Positions 60,341-64,000 of a stretch of DNA of 64,000 nucleotides are shown one piece after another; position 1 is the first letter of the stretch; every line of letters starts with the position of its first letter. This DNA comes from Desulfobacteraceae bacterium. GTDB lineage: Bacteria > Desulfobacterota > Desulfobacteria > Desulfobacterales > Desulfobacteraceae. The notes below the pieces were generated by a model. That model was not told the DNA's origin, did no database searches, and was given only the letters and a program-made list of their open reading frames with translations. The position numbers and the translations under genes were made by a program. The DNA lies in assembly GCA_024226935.1 (NCBI GenBank), contig JAAELK010000225.1, positions 39,343 to 103,342 of the forward strand, in the 5' to 3' direction.

Positions 60341-62071
60341 TTATTCAGCAACAGGAGTTTCAGGAGCAGCGGGTATTTCTGGAGCTGTTGTTACCTCTTC
60401 GGCAGCAGCAACAAGTATTTCAGGAGTTGTTATTGCTTCTTCGGTAGCGGGAGCTTCAGGAGCAGCAGGTATTTCGGGAGCTGCTACAGCTTCAGGAGTA
60501 ACAGCTATCTCAGGTCCGGTTACGGCTTCTTGATCTCTGGATCGAGCTATTGAATTTCTTCTTTCATTACCTCTTATTTCAAAAGTTTGACCTTCTACTA
60601 TTCTTCTACCTGGATTATTAACATCAACCATTCCGCCTTCACCGGCTGTAAAACGGCCTGTCTCAGTATCGATTGTAAAATCACCTTTTACAGTATAGCT
60701 TCGTCCACCCTGGGTACCAAAAGTTATTGTACCATTATCTACTTGTTGAACACCTCCACCAAGGTCAGTCATTTCACCACTGATAGTTGCACCATTTACT
60801 TCCATTTTATCAGCCGCTACTGCTTCCTGATTACTTGATCTAGCATATCTACTTACATTTCCTCTCTCCTGAATTTGAAAGGTTTCGCCTCCTGCAATCT
60901 TTCTGTTCGGATTATTCGCATCCACCATTCCACCTTCACCGGTTGTAAAACGACCTGTCTCAGTATCAACGGTAAAGTCCCCTTCCATTGTTATTTTCCG
61001 TCCAGTTGTACTGGTAAATGTAATCGAACCATTCTCAACTTTTTGAACTCCATCTCTGAGTTCAGTCATATCACCTTGAGCAATAGTATTTCTTCCCAGA
61101 CTTATGGTTTGATTAACTGGAGCTGGTGTTTCAGGGACAACTTCAACCTCTTCTCCAACAGCAAGATCAGAATTAGCTGTAGCCCCGGGTGCAGCAACCG
61201 CTTCTTCGGTAACTGGAGCTTCAGCAGCAGGTACTCCCGGTACCGCTATATTTTCTTCAGCAGCAGGAGGTTCAGCAGCAACAGGTATTTCAGGAGCTGT
61301 TATTGCTTCTTCAGCAGCGGGAACTCCCGGTAATACTACATTTTCTTCAGCGGGAGCTGCTATTACCTCTTCGGCAACAGGAACTTCAACAGTAGCAGGA
61401 GTTTCAGGAGCAGTGGGTATTTCGGGAGCTGTTGTTACCTCTTCGGGAGCAGGAGCTTCAGGAGCAGTGGGTATTTCGGGAGCTGTTATTACCTCTTCGG
61501 TAGCGGGAACTTCAGGAGCAGTGGGTATTTCGGGAGCTATTATTGCTTCTTCGGTAGCGGGAACTTCCGGGGCCGCTATATTTTCTTCAACAGCCGGAGC
61601 GCTGAATTCATTTTGCAAACTATTTTCAAGAACGGAGGAACCGTCATCCAACGAGGGGGGGCTAATATTTCCTGGTTGCGTTTGATGTGAAGGAGCTGCC
61701 TGCAAAGCACTATCAGTATCATTGGTTGTCATTAAACTCGAATAACCTTGATCAGTCCTGCTCTGCATTTGCATAATTTGTTTTTGTAAATTTGACATAT
61801 TTGCAAATCTTTGTAAGTTAGGCTTTATTGCCGATAATCGAGCCTGGGCAGATAATCGGATATAGGCAGTAGCTTGATTTCTTTGCTTTTGGCTATATGA
61901 CGAAATCGAGACCTGATCAGTTTTAATTTGGCGTTGGGGGCTTAACTTCTGCGAATTAAATTTATCCTGTTGGACTTTTGCATATGTGGAAGTTGAAATT
62001 TCTTGACTTGTTGACCGATTCAAGAAACTATCGCGTATTTCAATAGATGAAATTTTTGAAAAGTCTGACAT
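60341..62071 (-). CDS. Repeat-rich acidic protein with Ala/Pro/Glu tracts and two beta-type repeats
   Basis: 576 residues, not recognised. Layout: a 130-residue Ser/Gln-rich N-terminal region with helices (QKQRNQATAYIRLSAQARLS); a long low-complexity tract of APEIPTAPEVPATEE-type units (about 155-300); two related repeats of about 90 residues (about 318-505), each with a hydrophobic strand series and the shared core GDFTVDTETGRFTTGEGGMVD / GDFTIDTETGRFTAGEGGMVD; and a second APE tract to the end. No signal peptide, membrane helix or anchor motif, so it may be cytoplasmic, or exported by a non-Sec route. AAGGGG precedes the ATG. The leader holds three 34-bp repeats. Confidence 0.75.
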   Translation of the reverse strand: MSDFSKISSIEIRDSFLNRSTSQEISTSTYAKVQQDKFNSQKLSPQRQIKTDQVSISSYSQKQRNQATAYIRLSAQARLSAIKPNLQRFANMSNLQKQIMQMQSRTDQGYSSLMTTNDTDSALQAAPSHQTQPGNISPPSLDDGSSVLENSLQNEFSAPAVEENIAAPEVPATEEAIIAPEIPTAPEVPATEEVITAPEIPTAPEAPAPEEVTTAPEIPTAPETPATVEVPVAEEVIAAPAEENVVLPGVPAAEEAITAPEIPVAAEPPAAEENIAVPGVPAAEAPVTEEAVAAPGATANSDLAVGEEVEVVPETPAPVNQTISLGRNTIAQGDMTELRDGVQKVENGSITFTSTTGRKITMEGDFTVDTETGRFTTGEGGMVDANNPNRKIAGGETFQIQERGNVSRYARSSNQEAVAADKMEVNGATISGEMTDLGGGVQQVDNGTITFGTQGGRSYTVKGDFTIDTETGRFTAGEGGMVDVNNPGRRIVEGQTFEIRGNERRNSIARSRDQEAVTGPEIAVTPEAVAAPEIPAAPEAPATEEAITTPEILVAAAEEVTTAPEIPAAPETPVAE

Positions 62072-62100
62072 TTTGCGCCCCTTTTAAAATTTCAGCAATA

Positions 62101-62202
62101 ATTAAACGGCATATGTGAAAAGTTTCTACTTCAGATTAAACGGTATATGCGAAAAGTTTCTACTGCAGATTAAACGGTATATGCGAAAAGCTTCTATTGC
62201 GG
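62101..62202. repeat. Three 34-bp direct repeats in the leader of the repeat protein
   Basis: Three head-to-tail units (62101-62134, 62135-62168, 62169-62202), each starting ATTAAACGGYATATG and continuing with YGAAAAG. Units 2 and 3 differ by only a few bases; unit 1 is more diverged. There are no spacers, so this is not a CRISPR array. They lie 30-131 bp upstream of the ATG of the minus-strand gene. Confidence 0.9.
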
Positions 62203-62237
62203 AACTGGATAATTACGTAACCATATCTATTGTTAAA

Positions 62238-62265
62238 TTATTAAAAAAATTGAGCGTATTGTCAA
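62238..62265 (-). promoter_or_regulatory. Putative promoter of the repeat-rich gene
   Basis: On the minus strand TTGACA (62265-62260), 16-bp spacer, TAATAA (62243-62238). If used, the three 34-bp repeats would all lie in the transcribed 5' leader (about 160 nt). Confidence 0.45.
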
Positions 62266-62420
62266 GCCCAAAATTAGTTGTCCCGAAGTTATAACATGTC
62301 TATTCGAAGGATATTGAAGTAATTAAACAATTTGCATAATCGGGTAAGCGGCAGCAAAAAGGCACGGTATAAATTTTTCATACTTAACAACGCTGAAGGT
62401 ATTTATATGTAGTAAGATGA

Positions 62421-62672
62421 ATGGAGACATTCATTTTACACCAAAGAAAAAAAGAAATTGATAAATTAATTGAAAAGTAGGCAAATGGCGTGTTAGAAAC
62501 GACAAAACTGAAATCTGCATTTTATGAATTGAAAGATGAAGGGGCATCAAAAGAACAAAAAAGAGGGGCTTGGCAAAGAATCTATGGCTTTTTAAGAAAA
62601 ATGGCAAATACCGTTGGTGATGTTGACCTATTCTTATTGACCAAATACATAAAACGACAAATGATTGGCTAA
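62421..62672 (+). pseudogene. Small ORF interrupted by an in-frame amber codon
   Basis: From ATG-62421 a 19-codon reading METFILHQRKKEIDKLIEK meets TAG at 62478-62480, then continues in the same frame for 63 codons (through ETTKLKSAFYELKDEGA and YGFLRKMANTVGDVDLFL) to TAA. The part after TAG could start at GTG-62490, but both parts read as one amphipathic, charged helical protein. Not recognised. It is a decayed gene, a short gene from the GTG, or an amber read as pyrrolysine (inference only). Confidence 0.45.
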
Positions 62673-62788
62673 ATACTGTGATTCTGCCCAAAAGCTGGAA
62701 TCGAAGTTTAGCCATTTTTAAAAATATTAAACAAGAAAAATGAACCGAATAAACCGGTTATTTTCAGTTATGTAAATGGGAAAATGTA

Positions 62789-63382
62789 ATGAAGATTAAA
62801 TCCACAATTGATTTTCTAAAGGAAATCGAAAAATTTAAGACATGTGAAAGAGTCTGCCAGACGACCAATATCGGACGGGCTGAAAGTGATGCAGAACATT
62901 CTTGGCACTTAGCTATCTTCCTAATTCTGCTTGAAAACGAATTTGAAAATATTGATTTCGCCAAACTTTTAAAAATAGCATTAATTCATGATTTACCAGA
63001 AATTTATGCGGGTGATACCAACCCGTATCGTGGTGATACAACTAATAAAGAAGAGAAAGAGAAAAAAGCAGCCCAAAAATTGTTCTCAATTTTGCCTGAC
63101 TCAACAACAAAAAGCCTCTCCTCTCTATTTGATGAATACATAAACCAAGAATCACTTGAATCCCAAATTGTCAAGTCAGCTGATAAATTAATGCCTCTCA
63201 TTCAGAATATATGCACCAATGCACATCATTCTTCATATAGAAAATTGAATGTTGAATACCAAGAAGTTTTGGAATATATGGGCAAGTATTTCTCTGGAGG
63301 GGTGCTTGAAAAATTCTATCGGACTCTGCTATCGGAAGCTCACGACGATGGTGTTTTTTCAGAGCCTGAAGCAAAGGCATAA
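62789..63382 (+). CDS. HD-domain hydrolase, YfbR/HDDC2-like
   Basis: 197 residues. The HD signature is seen as SDAEHSWHLA (first metal His), ALIHDLPEIYAGD (HD pair) and KSADKLMPL (last Asp), the order found in YfbR/HDDC2 5'-deoxynucleotidases. It probably dephosphorylates deoxynucleoside monophosphates. The DNA is AT-rich and the gene sits in an accessory-looking end of the window with no functional neighbours. Confidence 0.82.
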   Translation: MKIKSTIDFLKEIEKFKTCERVCQTTNIGRAESDAEHSWHLAIFLILLENEFENIDFAKLLKIALIHDLPEIYAGDTNPYRGDTTNKEEKEKKAAQKLFSILPDSTTKSLSSLFDEYINQESLESQIVKSADKLMPLIQNICTNAHHSSYRKLNVEYQEVLEYMGKYFSGGVLEKFYRTLLSEAHDDGVFSEPEAKA

Positions 63383-63470
63383 CCAAGCAAATTAACTGGG
63401 ACCCCAAATTCAGCCACTCTCTATTTGCGGCCGATGATTTGCAATGTCAAGATACAAAAGGAACCAAATA

Positions 63471-63869
63471 TTGAAAGTTATACAATCTAAACTTGAACAT
63501 ATTGACCAATTGGTCGAAATAGTTGAAGAGTATAGACAATTTTGTGGGTGCAAATCAAACCCCGAAAAAACAAAAATATTTTTCCAAAACCTGATAAACA
63601 ACAATGAATCAATAACGTTCATTGCCATTGACGAGGAAACCAATAAATTAATGGGTTTTGTAAATCTTTATCCATCCTATTCAACACTTTCACTGAAACG
63701 ACTTTGGATATTAAATGATCTTGGGGTATCTTATAAATATCGAGGTTTTGGTGTTGCAAAATCTTTGATTGGAAAAGTCATTTCATTTGCATCAGAAACA
63801 AAGGCAGTTCGTATTGAGTTAAAAACACAAAAAATAAATAATAATGCTCAAAAGCTTTACACTCGATGA
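63471..63869 (+). CDS. GNAT acetyltransferase, C-terminally truncated
   Basis: 132 residues from TTG-63471, which has AAAGGA nine bases upstream; ATG-63444 would add nine residues. The acetyl-CoA region is LGVSYKYRGFGVAKSLI (degenerate RxxGxG/A) with the following strand VRIELKT. The protein stops at AQKLYTR, where GNATs normally have a further 15-20 residues (LYExLGY and a last strand). The last strand is missing, so it may be inactive or a decaying gene. Acceptor unknown. Confidence 0.65.
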   Translation: MKVIQSKLEHIDQLVEIVEEYRQFCGCKSNPEKTKIFFQNLINNNESITFIAIDEETNKLMGFVNLYPSYSTLSLKRLWILNDLGVSYKYRGFGVAKSLIGKVISFASETKAVRIELKTQKINNNAQKLYTR

Positions 63870-63919
63870 TCCAGTTTTTTTATTTGTAATGACAAGTCCA
63901 CATTAAAAGATGGAAAGGC

Positions 63920-63985
63920 TGGTCAAGTCGATGGTATAATACAATCTTAAAAGGTCGCATCTCATCCATCGGTTGGCCAGCCCCG
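63920..63985. repeat. Imperfect inverted repeat near the window end
   Basis: GGCTGG...CGATGG is matched by CCATCG...CCAGCC about 30 nt further on, giving a long imperfect hairpin. The element may continue beyond the window. It does not show the paired core sites expected of an integron attC. Confidence 0.5.
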
Positions 63986-64000
63986 ACGGATAAAATAAAA

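Noticed and set aside
62101..62202. Possible CRISPR array
   Set aside because: The three 34-bp units are contiguous with no spacers, and no cas gene is in the window.
63360..63440. Possible integron attC site after the HD-domain gene
   Set aside because: A GGCATAAC-like core follows the stop, but no inverse core or pairing second half occurs within the usual 60-140 bp, and no integrase is seen.
63870..63950. Selenocysteine readthrough of the GNAT stop (TGA)
   Set aside because: The codons after the TGA do not resemble the missing last strand of a GNAT and no SECIS-like hairpin follows directly.

Overview
The window looks like chromosome of a strictly anaerobic sulfate-reducing bacterium of the Desulfobacterales (Desulfobacteraceae-like). 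This is inferred from gene content, not from a marker gene. The evidence is an Rnf operon led by a class III (tetraheme) cytochrome c, an RnfB subunit fused to a GltD/NfnB-type flavoprotein, a DUF6178-like protein, many PAS/REC hybrid histidine kinases and frequent TTG/GTG starts. There is one RNA gene, tRNA-Asn. No rRNA, CRISPR array, transposase or prophage gene was seen.

Layout. 1-4.3 kb: an ABM-fold protein with a CitE/malyl-CoA-lyase-like aldolase, a DsbC/G-like protein, a class III nucleotide cyclase, a STAS protein and a cold-shock protein. 4.4-8.4 kb: an operon for a sucrose-phosphate synthase fused to a sucrose-phosphatase domain, followed by a GH13 sucrose-phosphorylase-like enzyme; its promoter lies back to back with that of csp. 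8.4-12.9 kb: a large LOG-domain protein, small ORFs and a UshA-type nucleotidase. 13-17.3 kb: a partner-switching cassette (RsbW-like, STAS, REC-PP2C) downstream of a PhnD-like/histidine-kinase fusion. 17.3-19.7 kb: a chromate-type transporter and a sulfotransferase. 19.8-25.5 kb: a FadR-like regulator, GlpD, an FGGY kinase and an alkyl-DHAP-synthase-like flavoprotein, tightly packed behind a palindromic FadR-like operator; this suggests glycerol-phosphate or ether-lipid metabolism tied to acyl-CoA status. 25.6-35.8 kb: a solute-binding protein, an orphan acyltransferase, a hybrid kinase, a long KamA-family radical SAM enzyme and a secreted M14 peptidase. 35.7-39.6 kb: RdgB, nitroreductase, DUF6178-like and phosphopantetheinyl transferase genes. 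39.9-41.1 kb: an unrecognised 412-residue protein. 41.1-46.2 kb: four signalling genes. 46.4-54.3 kb: tRNA-Asn, then the Rnf operon, closed by a strong terminator. 54.3-60.3 kb: MltG (frameshifted), an Smr protein, an RNase II/R-family enzyme, a DMT transporter and an isochorismatase-like protein. 60.3-64 kb: an accessory, AT-rich end with a repeat-rich protein, three 34-bp direct repeats, an ORF interrupted by an amber codon, an HD hydrolase and a truncated GNAT.

The best candidates for something undescribed are these: (i) a roughly 95-nt structured element, present twice, just upstream of two unrelated minus-strand genes (nucleotidase and malonyltransferase), with compensatory base changes; (ii) the Rnf complex with an RnfB-GltD fusion and an RnfD that appears to lack the flavin-accepting threonine; (iii) the FadR-controlled ADPS/FGGY/GlpD operon; (iv) the unknown 412-residue gene with a 15-bp perfect inverted repeat at its start; (v) the repeat-rich protein with its triplicated leader. 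No database search was possible. Family names come from motif recognition and functions are inferences to that extent.
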